NCBI GenBank assembly: GCA_022511425.1 | Contig: JAFLRO010000006.1 | Span: 1-61,335, forward strand | Origin: Acetatifactor sp. | GTDB taxonomy: Bacteria; Bacillota; Clostridia; Lachnospirales; Lachnospiraceae | DNA length: 61,335 nucleotides | Direction: 5' to 3' | In this document: positions 18,159-28,248 of the stretch, one piece after another | How the letters are laid out: each line of letters begins with the position of its first letter | How positions within the stretch are numbered: position 1 is the first letter of the stretch | Translations under genes and position numbers: made by a program | Notes under the pieces: generated by a model | Database searches by the model: none | What the model was told of the DNA's origin: nothing | What the model saw: the letters and a program-made list of their open reading frames with translations, nothing else

Positions 18159-20248
18159 ACTGCAGGACAGGATTCTCCCACCTCGAAATATCTGTTACTC
18201 CAATTGATCAACCTATGTCCGGTCACACTGTTCCTGGCTGTCAGACCCATTCGATATCTCCCTTTCGGGAGGACACCCTCTTCCAGACTTACATTAAAAC
18301 CACTCAGAGCAACGTTTATCTGATCCGGCATATTCTCCTCCAGATCGGGGCGATACTGGCCAAGCAGCCTTATAGCATATATGTCAGTATCTCTCATACT
18401 CGAATTCTGCATGGCTTCTGGCAGGTCGTTAGAGCTCGCTTTAAATAACAGTTGCATTTTGTAGCACGCATTATTATCTCCCAGGACAACGCCGTACCCT
18501 TGAATTTTTTCCTTCCGGCTGTCCTCAATGGTTACCATAAGACAGGGATCCTGATGGCAGTTCTGCCAGTGCTCAAATTTCTCCAGTGGTTCCCGTACCT
18601 GCTGCGGCAGATTACCGGCGGTCACATAAGCCGGACGTATACACGTATCAAGTCCTTCTCGATTCAAGTGCACAGAATAGAAAGGGTCCACACCTGACAA
18701 CTGGGGATGGCTGTTATATAGCTTGTCCCGTTCTCTCATCAGCCTTTCCAGTTTTTCTGCGGACTCGTCTGCCCCCCTGCTGAGTGATTCGCAATGATAC
18801 GCATGTCTGCCATTCACACATACATTCCAATAGCCCAACTCATGGAGTCTGAAACACAGGTCCACATCGTTAAAAGCTACCGGCAGTTCGTCCGCAAAAC
18901 CGCCAGTCTCCTGAAATTTATCCTTTTCTACCATCAGACAGGCTGCCGTCACTGCCAGCACATTCCTTGAACCCCTGTTGTAGCCATAATAATAACTATT
19001 GTTATCATATAAGAACTGAAGTTTATGCACGGGGCCCATAGGGAGATTGGTAATCCCCGCGTGCTGAATTCGTACGGTGTCCGGATAAAGCAGCTTTAAT
19101 CCTACTGCACCTGTGAAAAACCTGTCTGCAAGCGCTGCCATCTCCTCAATACATCCGGGCAGACACAACTCCACATCATCGTTCAGGAACAGAAGAAACT
19201 GTCCCTTGGCCTGCTCCGCCCCAAGGTTACACATCCTGGAAAAGTTAAAATCCATAGGAGAATACAGATAGCGAATCATTAGTCCGGATTCACTCAATCG
19301 CTTCACTAGGTTTTCCACCTTAGTACGGTTCTCCGGGCTGCTGCCGTTATCCACCACCAAAAACTCCATGGACAGCTCAGTCCCTGTCAGCTCCTGATTC
19401 TTTCGACCGCCGTGCCCTTCGATTCTGCCGGCGAGCAGACATCCCTGAATACATTTCCCCAACATCACAGGCTGATCCTTTGAGGGGATAACCACGGACA
19501 CAACGGGCGCTTCTGACATCCGACTCTTTCGAAAATCCAGGACACGTTCCTCTTTACATTCTTTCCGCCAGGCACTCTCTTCTAAAAATTTCTCCTGTTC
19601 TTTTTCATCCTCACTGTGGAAGAGAATGGAAGAAATGTGACCAATGGCCGTGCTGCCTTTTCCATAAGCCCCAGCCAACCCTACACAGCGGTGAACCCAC
19701 TTCTCATAAGCAGCAAGGTCTAAAACCTCATAACACGTATCATCTATCTGTTGACAAACTATACAAAATTGCTGACCGGGATAGTAAGTATCATAGTGTG
19801 TTGCTACTTTCTGGAATAGTTCCTTTCGTAGCGCAATTACACTCCCGAAATAGAGCTGGCTGTCCAGCAGATCCGGAGACCAATCCGGCTTGAACCAAGG
19901 AGAGCGGCGCTCCGTTCGAGCATCATCCCCACGACTGCATCCCGGCAAAACATCCTCATCCCCATACAACAGCTGAACTTCCGGATGCTTCATAAAATAA
20001 CACTCAATATCTTTAATTGAATTTTTACCCAATGCACCTTTAGATGCGCAAATCACCACAAAACTGCGCTCCGCCTGGCTGCTTTCTTTCCGGTTTCCGG
20101 CGTGTTCCGACTGCTGACCTGCGCTACTTTGTGACTCGAGCCGCGCCACCCAGTCGGGGTATGTGACTTGAATCTGCTCCAGACGTTTTTGGTACTTCTT
20201 ATTCTCCTTTTCAGCCAATGCCTGCTTGACCAGTTCCTTTATACCCAA
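18155..20248 (-). CDS. GT2 glycosyltransferase, second large enzyme
   Basis: A 697-residue protein. The first half has the remains of a GT2-like fold (FVVICASKGALGK, LLYGDEDVLPG, with FKPDWSPDLL) that lacks a full catalytic set. The second half (about 250-510) is a clear GT2 domain: VSVVIPSKDQP, LLFLNDDVELC, and VAFNDVDLCFRL. The last 170 residues form a beta-rich region of unknown role. The start is TTG with GGGGAG at proper spacing. It sits 19 bp after the methyltransferase-kinase gene and overlaps the next by 4 bases. Its pairing with the neighbouring dual enzyme suggests joint synthesis of one polymer repeat. Confidence 0.82.
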   Translation of the reverse strand: MGIKELVKQALAEKENKKYQKRLEQIQVTYPDWVARLESQSSAGQQSEHAGNRKESSQAERSFVVICASKGALGKNSIKDIECYFMKHPEVQLLYGDEDVLPGCSRGDDARTERRSPWFKPDWSPDLLDSQLYFGSVIALRKELFQKVATHYDTYYPGQQFCIVCQQIDDTCYEVLDLAAYEKWVHRCVGLAGAYGKGSTAIGHISSILFHSEDEKEQEKFLEESAWRKECKEERVLDFRKSRMSEAPVVSVVIPSKDQPVMLGKCIQGCLLAGRIEGHGGRKNQELTGTELSMEFLVVDNGSSPENRTKVENLVKRLSESGLMIRYLYSPMDFNFSRMCNLGAEQAKGQFLLFLNDDVELCLPGCIEEMAALADRFFTGAVGLKLLYPDTVRIQHAGITNLPMGPVHKLQFLYDNNSYYYGYNRGSRNVLAVTAACLMVEKDKFQETGGFADELPVAFNDVDLCFRLHELGYWNVCVNGRHAYHCESLSRGADESAEKLERLMRERDKLYNSHPQLSGVDPFYSVHLNREGLDTCIRPAYVTAGNLPQQVREPLEKFEHWQNCHQDPCLMVTIEDSRKEKIQGYGVVLGDNNACYKMQLLFKASSNDLPEAMQNSSMRDTDIYAIRLLGQYRPDLEENMPDQINVALSGFNVSLEEGVLPKGRYRMGLTARNSVTGHRLINWSNRYFEVGESCPAV

Positions 20249-20267
20249 AATCCGCTCCCCATTATCA

Positions 20268-22376
20268 TCAAAGTTTTCGTTCCTTTATAGCCGCCGCAAT
20301 ATCCTGGGCCATCCCAAGTGGCAAACGTGTAATTTCCATCTTCAGATACAGTTTGTTCACCGGCTGCTTCGTCATTTGTACAAGGGATATATTGATATTG
20401 GGGTCCTCCGTGGGAAATACAATGCTGGGGCAGGAACTCCTCTTTTGTCCCTCTGCGGATTTGACTGTTATTCCGTTGGCTATTTTCCCATTGGCTGTGA
20501 GCACCTTCCGCTTTTCAAGGGGAATCCGTTCTCCATTAAAGGTCAACTCCAGTATTTTAACTACGCAACAGTCAAAGGCTGGATCAACGCGCAACAGCTT
20601 CACGTCGCTGCTGACATCCAGCTCCAGTTCAATAATCCCATCTCCCTGATAAGCATCCTGTACAAAGTAAGAATTTGCCTCACTGCATCCTTGACCCCGG
20701 TCCTCATAGACCTGCACCCTGTTTATCCTTTCGGAATCCTGGTATCTGTCAATCCATTTTTGAGGAGTCATCACCCGATAACCAATCATATCCCTGATTT
20801 CGGCCATGGCATGATGCTTTCCTGTGACGAACCGCTGAAATTCCCGTTCCTGCTCCCTGTAGTTCTCCGCTTCATCAGCGCTGACACCGAGTTCCTCCAG
20901 AATCCAATCCAGTTCCAGACTGCCTCTCTTCTCGCTCTCCAACAGATAACAATAGACCGCGCGAAACGCCAATTCTTTGGTTTCAATGGGTTTTCCAAAG
21001 GTCCATTCGTAATCAATTAATGTCCACTTGTCACCATCCACCAGAATATTGGAAAATACAAGATCAAAGTCCGCTACCGGGAATTCGCTGTTACTGCCAA
21101 TGTGTTCCACATACTCCCGAAAGAGCTTCCGGAACCCCTCTTGATCTCCTCTCTCCAAACAGCTGTCCATAAGTTCCGTAAGAGGTCTGCCCGGTACAAA
21201 CTCAAACTCTGCATACACCTGACCTTCTTCCGTTGATAAATTGCATCGGTTGATCTCCAGACGGCTGCCCTCATAGCGTTTCACCAGGTTCTCATAAGCC
21301 GCCTCCATTCCCTTTACATGCTCCTCTGCATCCGAAGTCAACGGGTATTTTCTAACAACACGATTCTTAAGTTCATCCCCATCTTTTCGGAAAATGACTG
21401 TCTTGATCTGATACTCCGACGCTCTGTCGTTAGAATACCTCACATACTCTACTTCAAAAGGTTTTCCCAACACTGCGACATAGGAGTTGGCAAACACAGG
21501 AAACAGCCCTTCCTCTGTCACCCCGTCAAAAGCATTTTTCTCATCAAACAGCAGCATCCTGTCTCTGTCAAAATTCCGCAGATTATTTGACAGTTCGCCC
21601 TTTCCCGGAAGATGTCTGTCACTGTAAAGGTTAGTCATAAACTTATAATCCGGATAAGGATAATAAAACTGCACATCATCAAGTCCGCATGTATGAAAAA
21701 TTCTTTCCAATCCCTGCCTGCTGAAGGTTCGCACTCCCCCTCCCTCTGCATAATTCTCAATGCCGGAAAAGAATGTTCCCAGATGGTCCTCCTTGCAGCC
21801 AGCAAAATATTTCATCCCGTACTTATTCTCGATGGCAATAACAATCCTGCCGCCCTCTGCCATATGAGGTTTCAGCAGGTTCAAAAAATCCTCGTAGGCA
21901 TTTTCACCCCCGATGTAACTCTGACCGTACTCAAAGACACCAATCAGACAAATATAAGTAAAATCATTGGGAAGCTCCGGCTCAATGTCCTTGAAATTTC
22001 CTACATGGATAGTAATATTTCCACATTCGCTGTGACGGTGAGCGTTGATCAAGCTACGCTTCTTTGACAGATCCACACAGGTGACGCTGCCCGCTTTTGT
22101 GGCAAGCACACCGGTAATGGCACCGCACCCACTGCCCACCTCAAGTACCTTATCCTCTGGGCCAATTGGAATCCAATCCACAATATTTTCCCTAAGAGAT
22201 GACAAGTGATATAGGATGGGCCAACTCTTCCTCTCCTCAATGACCCCTGCGTACTCCACTGGCGACATCTCCTTCACGATCTTAAGCAGTTCATCCTCCA
22301 CAGCTCCGTCACAGTATAAATCTTCACCGGAATATTTACTATAATCCAGTTTTACTTTGCCAATCTCCTCCGTCAT
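20268..22376 (-). CDS. WbdD-like methyltransferase-kinase fusion (putative chain terminator)
   Basis: A 702-residue cytoplasmic protein with two recognisable domains. An S-adenosylmethionine methyltransferase (about 60-280) has motif I VLEVGSGCGAITG (78-90). A phosphotransferase of the APH/protein-kinase-like fold (about 300-520) has VVRKYPL, a catalytic loop with Asp438 and Asn443 (DFDLVFSN) and a metal Asp455 in LIDYEW. A beta-rich tail (about 540-702) follows. The same domain order occurs in WbdD of E. coli O9a, which phosphorylates and methylates the end of the O-chain to set its length. The next gene is a Wzt with an extra C-terminal domain, the partner that reads such caps. I infer a chain-capping role; specificity is unknown. 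Confidence 0.75.
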   Translation of the reverse strand: MTEEIGKVKLDYSKYSGEDLYCDGAVEDELLKIVKEMSPVEYAGVIEERKSWPILYHLSSLRENIVDWIPIGPEDKVLEVGSGCGAITGVLATKAGSVTCVDLSKKRSLINAHRHSECGNITIHVGNFKDIEPELPNDFTYICLIGVFEYGQSYIGGENAYEDFLNLLKPHMAEGGRIVIAIENKYGMKYFAGCKEDHLGTFFSGIENYAEGGGVRTFSRQGLERIFHTCGLDDVQFYYPYPDYKFMTNLYSDRHLPGKGELSNNLRNFDRDRMLLFDEKNAFDGVTEEGLFPVFANSYVAVLGKPFEVEYVRYSNDRASEYQIKTVIFRKDGDELKNRVVRKYPLTSDAEEHVKGMEAAYENLVKRYEGSRLEINRCNLSTEEGQVYAEFEFVPGRPLTELMDSCLERGDQEGFRKLFREYVEHIGSNSEFPVADFDLVFSNILVDGDKWTLIDYEWTFGKPIETKELAFRAVYCYLLESEKRGSLELDWILEELGVSADEAENYREQEREFQRFVTGKHHAMAEIRDMIGYRVMTPQKWIDRYQDSERINRVQVYEDRGQGCSEANSYFVQDAYQGDGIIELELDVSSDVKLLRVDPAFDCCVVKILELTFNGERIPLEKRKVLTANGKIANGITVKSAEGQKRSSCPSIVFPTEDPNINISLVQMTKQPVNKLYLKMEITRLPLGMAQDIAAAIKERKL

Positions 22377-22383
22377 ATTTCCT

Positions 22384-23781
22384 CTATACCTTTCCGTTCA
22401 TCCTGCTTTCGCTCCCATCGGAAGCAGTTGTCCCATCTGTGACGATGACCCGGGAATCCATATCATAATAACCCACAGTATTCTTATCAGAGACCACTGT
22501 GATGTCAAGTGCATCGTACAGCCTGTGGTACACCTCAAATGTGTCTTTGTTATAGCCCGTGACTCCCATAGAAAGCAGGTATTCACCTCCCTGCAGGCTC
22601 ATTCTCTGGGTAAAGGTAATATCTTTCACCTGACCGGACTCTGCACATTCCAGAAATGCCTTTTCAATCATGGAATTAGTTCCGGTAATCTCCGTCCCAA
22701 TTACATTTTTAAAAGAAAAGGCAAAAATAGGAGCGGGAACATGATCATAAAATCTCACCCTCATGTGCAGGGTGAACTCACTTCCTTTTATCACCGCGGT
22801 GGTCCGTACTCCCCGGTCGTCTGTCAGGTAGTATTCCTCGATTACGGCTTGTTTTGTTCCATATTCCAAAAGATCCGGATTTTCCGCAGATCCTGCAACC
22901 TTCTTCCCGGAATCGGAGGTCATCCGTCCTTTTCCGCCTAAGGACCTCTCTGCCGCCTCGCGCAGTTCCCCGTCATTTAAGATGCTATCCTTCTCTTCCT
23001 GTATAGGCAGTTCATATTGACCCACCAGCACACGTTTATAGGCATCAATCATAACCTTGGGAGTCCCCACCCCCAGCAAAATTCCCTTGTTCAAAAGAAA
23101 CACTCTGTCACAATACTTGCTGATGCTGCTTAAATCATGGCTCACAAAAACGATGGTCTTGCCCAACCGCTTGAATTCTTCAAACTTGTGATAGCATTTC
23201 GCCTGGAAAAACACATCGCCCACTGACAATGCCTCATCCACAATCAAAATCTCGGGTTCGATATTGATCGCCACAGCGAAAGCAAGTCGCACAAACATAC
23301 CACTGGAATAAGTCTTTACCGGCTGAAACACATAATCTCCTATGTCGGCAAACTCCAAAATCTCAGGCAGTTTACTGTCAATCTCCTTCTCAGAGAAACC
23401 CATCATAGTGCCATTCAGATACACATTATCAATTCCATTGTATTCCTGATTAAACCCTGCCCCCAACTCAAGGAGCGCAGAAATCCTCCCATCCACATGT
23501 ACCTCACCGGAAGTAGGATGGAGCACGCCTGTAATAATCTTTAGAATAGTAGATTTTCCGGAGCCGTTTGTACCAATGATCCCTACAGTTTCCCCCCGGC
23601 TGATATTCATACTGATACCATTCAGTGCATAATGCAGCTTATGCACCTGTTTCCGTCCCAGTCCAAAAGCTTCTTTCAGACGGTCTTTGGGCTTATCGTA
23701 GAGCTTGTATATTTTGACCACATCTTTTACTTCTATGGCAGGAACATCGACCTCCTGCACCTTGATCAAATTCTCTTCCAT
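22384..23781 (-). CDS. wzt: Wzt-type polysaccharide ABC exporter ATPase with C-terminal binding domain
   Basis: A 465-residue ATP-binding subunit of a surface-polysaccharide exporter. The N-terminal 250 residues hold Walker A GTNGSGKST (about 70), the signature KTYSSGM, Walker B EILIVDEALSVGD and the switch His in VFVSHD. The C-terminal region (about 300-450) is a beta-sandwich like the Wzt carbohydrate-binding domain, with sequences such as LHMRVRFYD and FAFSFKNVIGTEI. In known systems that domain binds the finished, capped polymer. The ATG at 23781 is preferred, with AGG 6 bases upstream, over the ATG two codons earlier. It is next to the methyltransferase-kinase gene and one gene away from Wzm. 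Confidence 0.93.
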   Translation of the reverse strand: MEENLIKVQEVDVPAIEVKDVVKIYKLYDKPKDRLKEAFGLGRKQVHKLHYALNGISMNISRGETVGIIGTNGSGKSTILKIITGVLHPTSGEVHVDGRISALLELGAGFNQEYNGIDNVYLNGTMMGFSEKEIDSKLPEILEFADIGDYVFQPVKTYSSGMFVRLAFAVAINIEPEILIVDEALSVGDVFFQAKCYHKFEEFKRLGKTIVFVSHDLSSISKYCDRVFLLNKGILLGVGTPKVMIDAYKRVLVGQYELPIQEEKDSILNDGELREAAERSLGGKGRMTSDSGKKVAGSAENPDLLEYGTKQAVIEEYYLTDDRGVRTTAVIKGSEFTLHMRVRFYDHVPAPIFAFSFKNVIGTEITGTNSMIEKAFLECAESGQVKDITFTQRMSLQGGEYLLSMGVTGYNKDTFEVYHRLYDALDITVVSDKNTVGYYDMDSRVIVTDGTTASDGSESRMNGKV

Positions 23782-23816
23782 ATTCATCCTGTCTGTTACT
23801 AAGTTTGTTAATGTTC

Positions 23817-25328
23817 CTATTCTGCATCATCAGTTTTGCATATAATAGCCTGTTTATCATACCAGCCCGCCATTGAAGCATTCTCCTCCCTGGCAGGATC
23901 CGAAAAAAGATCTGACACACAGATGGGCGCGGGAGTAAAATGATAAGGCGGCACTACTACTATATCACCGCCGTTTTCAATCATTTCTACTCTGGCAAGA
24001 TACTCCTTATAAAACTCATAAGCCTCCCCGGTATGCACATAATAATAAGCGCGAAACGAAGAGTAATGGTGCGCCTGATAGGGGTCCACCGCAAAAATCA
24101 AAAGGATCAGCCCTCCCATTCCAAGATAGAACATGAACGGAACTGCCTTTCGCTCCTGATCCCTGTTAATTATTTCCATCTTGACTGCCTTTTGCTGCAG
24201 CCAGCCCAGCCAGTACACCTCATTCATTAGTATCAGTATTTGCAACGTGATCTTCACTGCATTCAGTGTCCTTCCCAGACCCGGGTCACCCATTGAATAT
24301 AGGCTGGGGGTAAAGCCCGTAGCATAAAAGCAATAGGACCAGAGCAGGACTAGACCCGGATATCGAAAATTGAATTCCACCTTTTTCAACATCTTCCAAA
24401 TAACTGGAAGAATCAGCAGCATGGCTGAGAGCATCCTTAGTCCGGTGAATGTCCACATATGAAGAAACCCTTCTGAAAATGATCTCATAATGGATGTTAT
24501 CGGATCCAAACCTTGAAAAAACGCACCCCTCACATTATTGCCGGGAGCGGATACATTTATATATAAGGCATAAGCATAAACTGCAGCAGAAGGAATCAGT
24601 AGTAAACATCTCTTGTTTCGCAAAAACGCTCCTAATACTATTATACTGACCACCAGCACTATTCCCTGCAGGGCAGTAACAAAATTAGCTCCGCCTCCCA
24701 ACACCGCTCCGATAAGTGTCCATATCATTAACAGTATAGAACTCCATGTCTTTTTTCCAATCAGTAGCACGACCCATGCTGCCGCAGTAAGGAGTAGAAA
24801 TGAGTGCATTCCAACATAATGGACACCGGAATTATACCAATAGAATCCGGCACGATCAGAATGAATGAACACTACAGCTATAGCTACAGCTGCCGCCTGC
24901 AATACCAAACTGTAAGAACGCTCAGCCTTTAACACTCTTCGAAGCAGCACACCGGTGAATACATAGACAGAAACAGAAAACAAAAGGATCAGAAAAAGCG
25001 AACCTAAATAATAATAGCTTGTATCCCACACGAAAGGTCCCATACACATGAAGAAAATGGAAGAAAAGGTTCCCTGCCATGCGTACCACATTGTACGGAC
25101 ACAGTATTTCGCGCCTCTTAATGCACTGCCAAGGCTGTATTCCTCTGTCAGAAAATTTTTTACGAATTTTCCATAATTATAATCATCATACCACGGGACC
25201 GTATAGAGCGCGATCCTGAGCAGCGGAATTATCAGCAACAGCATAGCCAGTGTTGCCAATACCGCTACTAATCTCATATCCGGTCTCCATAATACAACTT
25301 TTTTTATCTTCTCCCAAATCAGTTTCAT
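23817..25328 (-). CDS. Polytopic membrane protein, GT-C-like (DUF6056-type)
   Basis: A 503-residue protein with about eleven hydrophobic segments. The first helix is followed by the extracytoplasmic motif TVPWYDDYNYGKFV, whose acidic pair resembles the catalytic position of GT-C glycosyltransferases using polyprenyl-phosphate sugars. A C-terminal soluble part (about 430-503) faces outward. It lies between the two subunits of the polysaccharide ABC exporter, so it may decorate the exported glycan. The family assignment is tentative. The start at 25328 has AGGAG at proper spacing; a GTG 18 bases upstream is less likely. Confidence 0.7.
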   Translation of the reverse strand: MKLIWEKIKKVVLWRPDMRLVAVLATLAMLLLIIPLLRIALYTVPWYDDYNYGKFVKNFLTEEYSLGSALRGAKYCVRTMWYAWQGTFSSIFFMCMGPFVWDTSYYYLGSLFLILLFSVSVYVFTGVLLRRVLKAERSYSLVLQAAAVAIAVVFIHSDRAGFYWYNSGVHYVGMHSFLLLTAAAWVVLLIGKKTWSSILLMIWTLIGAVLGGGANFVTALQGIVLVVSIIVLGAFLRNKRCLLLIPSAAVYAYALYINVSAPGNNVRGAFFQGLDPITSIMRSFSEGFLHMWTFTGLRMLSAMLLILPVIWKMLKKVEFNFRYPGLVLLWSYCFYATGFTPSLYSMGDPGLGRTLNAVKITLQILILMNEVYWLGWLQQKAVKMEIINRDQERKAVPFMFYLGMGGLILLIFAVDPYQAHHYSSFRAYYYVHTGEAYEFYKEYLARVEMIENGGDIVVVPPYHFTPAPICVSDLFSDPAREENASMAGWYDKQAIICKTDDAE

Positions 25329-25342
25329 ACTTCTCTCCTTAC

Positions 25343-26326
25343 TCACAGCACATCCGCAAAGTGTATCTTAAGCCGCTTGAACACTGTTGCGCCAATGCCA
25401 AACAGTATCACCGTGGCTATCCAAAAATACATTGTAGAAAAAAAATCCTGAAAAAACCACTCCCGTTCATAAATCGCACTTCGATAACCATTCACGATAT
25501 ATACCAGCGGATTCAGTTTTAGCACAAATACCCATCTGGCGCTAAGCGTATTGATGTCCCATAGGATGGGCGTTGCCCACATGCCAATCTGAAGAAGAAT
25601 GCTGATGATCTGAGTAAGGTCCTTAAAAAATACTACAATAGAACAAGTCGTATAACAAAGCGCCAGAACAAAGATAAAAAGGCAGGCGCTATAATAAAAA
25701 ATCTGCAGTGTATAGACTGATGGGTAATAACCGTAAATAGCTGCAACTATGAGCAGGATACAGACAAAGAATGCATGGATAAAGGTAGCAGCTATAATCT
25801 TAATAATGGGCAGTACGCTGATTTTAAATACCACCTTCTTTACCAGGTAATCGTACTCACGCAAAGCATTCGTACCGTTGTTAAGGGCCTCACTGAAGAA
25901 GAACCAGGGAACCAGCCCCGCGGTCAGAAACAGCACAAAGGGTACATCGGAAGTGCTCCTGCCCCCGGTATCCAGGATCAGATCGAACACCACATAGTAC
26001 ATTCCCACAGTCACCACAGGTTGTGCCATAGCCCAGAATGCTCCCATGTAAGAGCCGGCATATCGTTTCTTGAAATCGTTCTTTGCCAGCTTCCAGACAA
26101 GATGTCTGTTCTGGAACAGCTCCACCGGCAGCGTGGTAAACTTGTCGTACCATTTTGTAAATATGATACAGGAAGCCAATATCACCACACTGGAAACAAC
26201 TTTTTTCAGCAATTCCTCCTGATGATTTGCCGCAGGACCCTGATTCTGGTGAACAAGGATGATTGCCGTCATGAGCATGCTCACCATCCAGAATATCACA
26301 ATTCCACCCTTCTTGCTAATTCTCAT
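25343..26326 (-). CDS. wzm: Wzm-type polysaccharide ABC exporter permease
   Basis: A 327-residue ABC-2 permease that would form the membrane channel with Wzt. The typical core starts near residue 80 with FQNRHLVWKLAKNDFKKRYAGS, followed by six helices and ending in the conserved LNPLVYIVNGYRSAIY region. The core is normal length, but about 60 extra residues with two added hydrophobic helices precede it. The start at 26326 comes 8 bases after the rmlC stop; AGGGG is very close to the ATG. Reading further upstream would only duplicate the rmlC end in another frame. Wzm and Wzt are separated by one membrane protein gene. Confidence 0.9.
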   Translation of the reverse strand: MRISKKGGIVIFWMVSMLMTAIILVHQNQGPAANHQEELLKKVVSSVVILASCIIFTKWYDKFTTLPVELFQNRHLVWKLAKNDFKKRYAGSYMGAFWAMAQPVVTVGMYYVVFDLILDTGGRSTSDVPFVLFLTAGLVPWFFFSEALNNGTNALREYDYLVKKVVFKISVLPIIKIIAATFIHAFFVCILLIVAAIYGYYPSVYTLQIFYYSACLFIFVLALCYTTCSIVVFFKDLTQIISILLQIGMWATPILWDINTLSARWVFVLKLNPLVYIVNGYRSAIYEREWFFQDFFSTMYFWIATVILFGIGATVFKRLKIHFADVL

Positions 26327-26334
26327 GTCCCCTG

Positions 26335-26886
26335 TTACCTTTCCAGGCTGCTCAGACCGCCCCACTTGGTATCCCTTTCTGAGAAGATCAGCTCCATCCC
26401 TTCGGGAATGGGCCACTCCACACCGATTTCCGGGTCGTTATAAATAATTCCACCCTCGTCTCCGGGATGGTAAAAGTCAGTACATTTATAGTAGAATTCC
26501 GCATAATCCGACAGCACCAGAAAACCGTGGGCAAAGTTCTTTGGCACATAGAACTGTTTTTTGTTCTCCTCGGACAAAAGCACACCGTGCCACTTACCAT
26601 AAGTGGCGGAACCCGGGCGGATGTCCACTGCCACATCAAATACCTCGCCCTTGATCACCCTAACCAGCTTTGCCTGCGGGTGCTCAATCTGAAAATGCAG
26701 CCCGCGCAGTACACCGCATTTGGACGCAGACTGGTTGTCCTGGACAAAAACATCAGGAATGCCTGCTTCCTTATATGCCTCGTAGTGATAGGATTCATAA
26801 AAATATCCTCTTGCATCACCGAACACGGCAGGAGTAATTATTTTCAACCCCTCTATTTCACAGGTCTCCACATTTATCTTGCCCAT
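26335..26886 (-). CDS. rmlC: dTDP-4-dehydrorhamnose 3,5-epimerase
   Basis: A 183-residue cupin enzyme converting dTDP-4-keto-6-deoxyglucose to dTDP-4-keto-L-rhamnose. Conserved parts are FGDARGYFYESY, QDNQSASKCGVLRGLHFQ with the catalytic His, KGEVFDVAVDIR and the active-site Tyr in AEFYYKCTDFYHP. Length matches the family. GGAG lies at proper distance from the ATG. It sits between the small GH25 gene and wzm in the rml operon. The next enzyme, RmlD, is not found in the window. Confidence 0.96.
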   Translation of the reverse strand: MGKINVETCEIEGLKIITPAVFGDARGYFYESYHYEAYKEAGIPDVFVQDNQSASKCGVLRGLHFQIEHPQAKLVRVIKGEVFDVAVDIRPGSATYGKWHGVLLSEENKKQFYVPKNFAHGFLVLSDYAEFYYKCTDFYHPGDEGGIIYNDPEIGVEWPIPEGMELIFSERDTKWGGLSSLER

Positions 26887-26970
26887 TCTGTATTATCTCC
26901 TTCCATTTTCATAATCATCACATTTCATCTTAGCAAATCTGTTTTCATATTCGGTCAATATATGGTTTCG

Positions 26971-28248
26971 TTATCTCACATAGTATATGTTCATATCCAC
27001 ATTGCCGGAAATACCGTCAATCTCGCCCTTGGAGGTGTATTGCCACATCTGATAATACCCCTGATAAATAGGCACACTGCGGTACTCTGCCAACCAGATA
27101 AAATAGTTATCCAGCCGATTCGTGTACAAATTATTGTTATACCAGTTGCGGCTGGCATACACACCTGCCCTGTATCCTGCATTCTCAATAGTACGGCAGA
27201 ATGCCTCACAGACCAGTGTCCTGGCCTCAGGATCCAGACCATCGGCTCTGCCGTTTCCTCCGGCGCCTTCTGTATCAATAAAAATAGGATATTCCAGATT
27301 GTACTCCCGTACCAGACGAATCACTGCGGATGCCTCCTCCACAGCTTCCACCTCATTCACAGCCTGGGTAAAGAAATATACGCCCACAGGAACACCGCTG
27401 GCTGCAGCACCTCTCATGTTTGCCACAAAGTAAGGATCCTCCACCAGACTTCCCGTCACAGAGCCACGGTATCCGGCTCTGACAATGGCAAATTCCACCC
27501 CGGCGCCTCGCACTCTGTCCCAGTCAATAACACCATTCCACTTGGACACATCAATGCCGACCCGGGAACTGCCGGAAGTGCTTTGAAGCTTCTTGATCTC
27601 AGTCCGGTCCGCATCCTCAATGGCATCGGCCACAGCGGTGTCCTCCGCCTCCGCATCAATGTCCGCCTCAGTCTTTATCAACAGTGAGATATCCTCAATT
27701 GCCACGTATTCCACTTTATCTTTGACATGAACTCTGGTGGCATTGTTGGGAACTTTATACCCTTCAACCGGTTTCAACACTACATAATAATCACCGGCTG
27801 CCAAATCTCCGATATAAATAACACCGTCCTGATCCAGATCCTTGAAATCTCCCATACCTTCCAATTCTACAAGGAAGCTCATGTTTTGAACGGGATCCCC
27901 GCTCGCGTTCACGATCTGAATCCTCAGATCCTTCTCTACTGAAGTCACCACAAGGGAAAGACGGTATGCCGCATCCTTTGCGGCCTCCAGAATGGGATTG
28001 ACCTCCGGATCAAAAAAAGTGTTGTCATTTAGGAAAGCCGACAGATCATTGCCAATCTGTCCTGAACCCGGCTGATTCTCTTGATCATTCCATAGGTCTC
28101 CAGTCGGCTTCGGAGATGATGTATTGTTTCCAGCCGTATGATTCCCGGTTCCCTGAGAAAGAGAATTGATATAGATCACAATCACCGTCACCAGAAGAAT
28201 GGCTGCCACAGAGGCCAAGATTGCCGTTTTACGCAATTTAGAGTCCAT
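26971..28248 (-). CDS. Membrane-anchored GH25 lysozyme-like protein
   Basis: A 425-residue protein with one N-terminal membrane helix (about 8-28) and the rest outside. A spacer (about 35-90) is followed by a Cna-B-like beta domain (about 95-185; [28 protein letters not shown]) and a GH25 domain (about 225-425). Visible GH25 signs are [30 protein letters not shown] and the catalytic Asp/Glu of [10 protein letters not shown]. The enzyme class cleaves the MurNAc-GlcNAc bond of peptidoglycan. Its first 11 bases overlap the end of rmlA, tying it to the rml operon. It may open the wall for glycan insertion, which is inference. The larger GH25 protein at 30727 has the same final domain. Confidence 0.9.
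   Translation of the reverse strand: MDSKLRKTAILASVAAILLVTVIVIYINSLSQGTGNHTAGNNTSSPKPTGDLWNDQENQPGSGQIGNDLSAFLNDNTFFDPEVNPILEAAKDAAYRLSLVVTSVEKDLRIQIVNASGDPVQNMSFLVELEGMGDFKDLDQDGVIYIGDLAAGDYYVVLKPVEGYKVPNNATRVHVKDKVEYVAIEDISLLIKTEADIDAEAEDTAVADAIEDADRTEIKKLQSTSGSSRVGIDVSKWNGVIDWDRVRGAGVEFAIVRAGYRGSVTGSLVEDPYFVANMRGAAASGVPVGVYFFTQAVNEVEAVEEASAVIRLVREYNLEYPIFIDTEGAGGNGRADGLDPEARTLVCEAFCRTIENAGYRAGVYASRNWYNNNLYTNRLDNYFIWLAEYRSVPIYQGYYQMWQYTSKGEIDGISGNVDMNIYYVR

Noticed and set aside
26467-27687. 406-codon open frame on the plus strand across rmlC and the small GH25 gene
   Set aside because: It spans the antisense of two real genes and their gap, with no family features.
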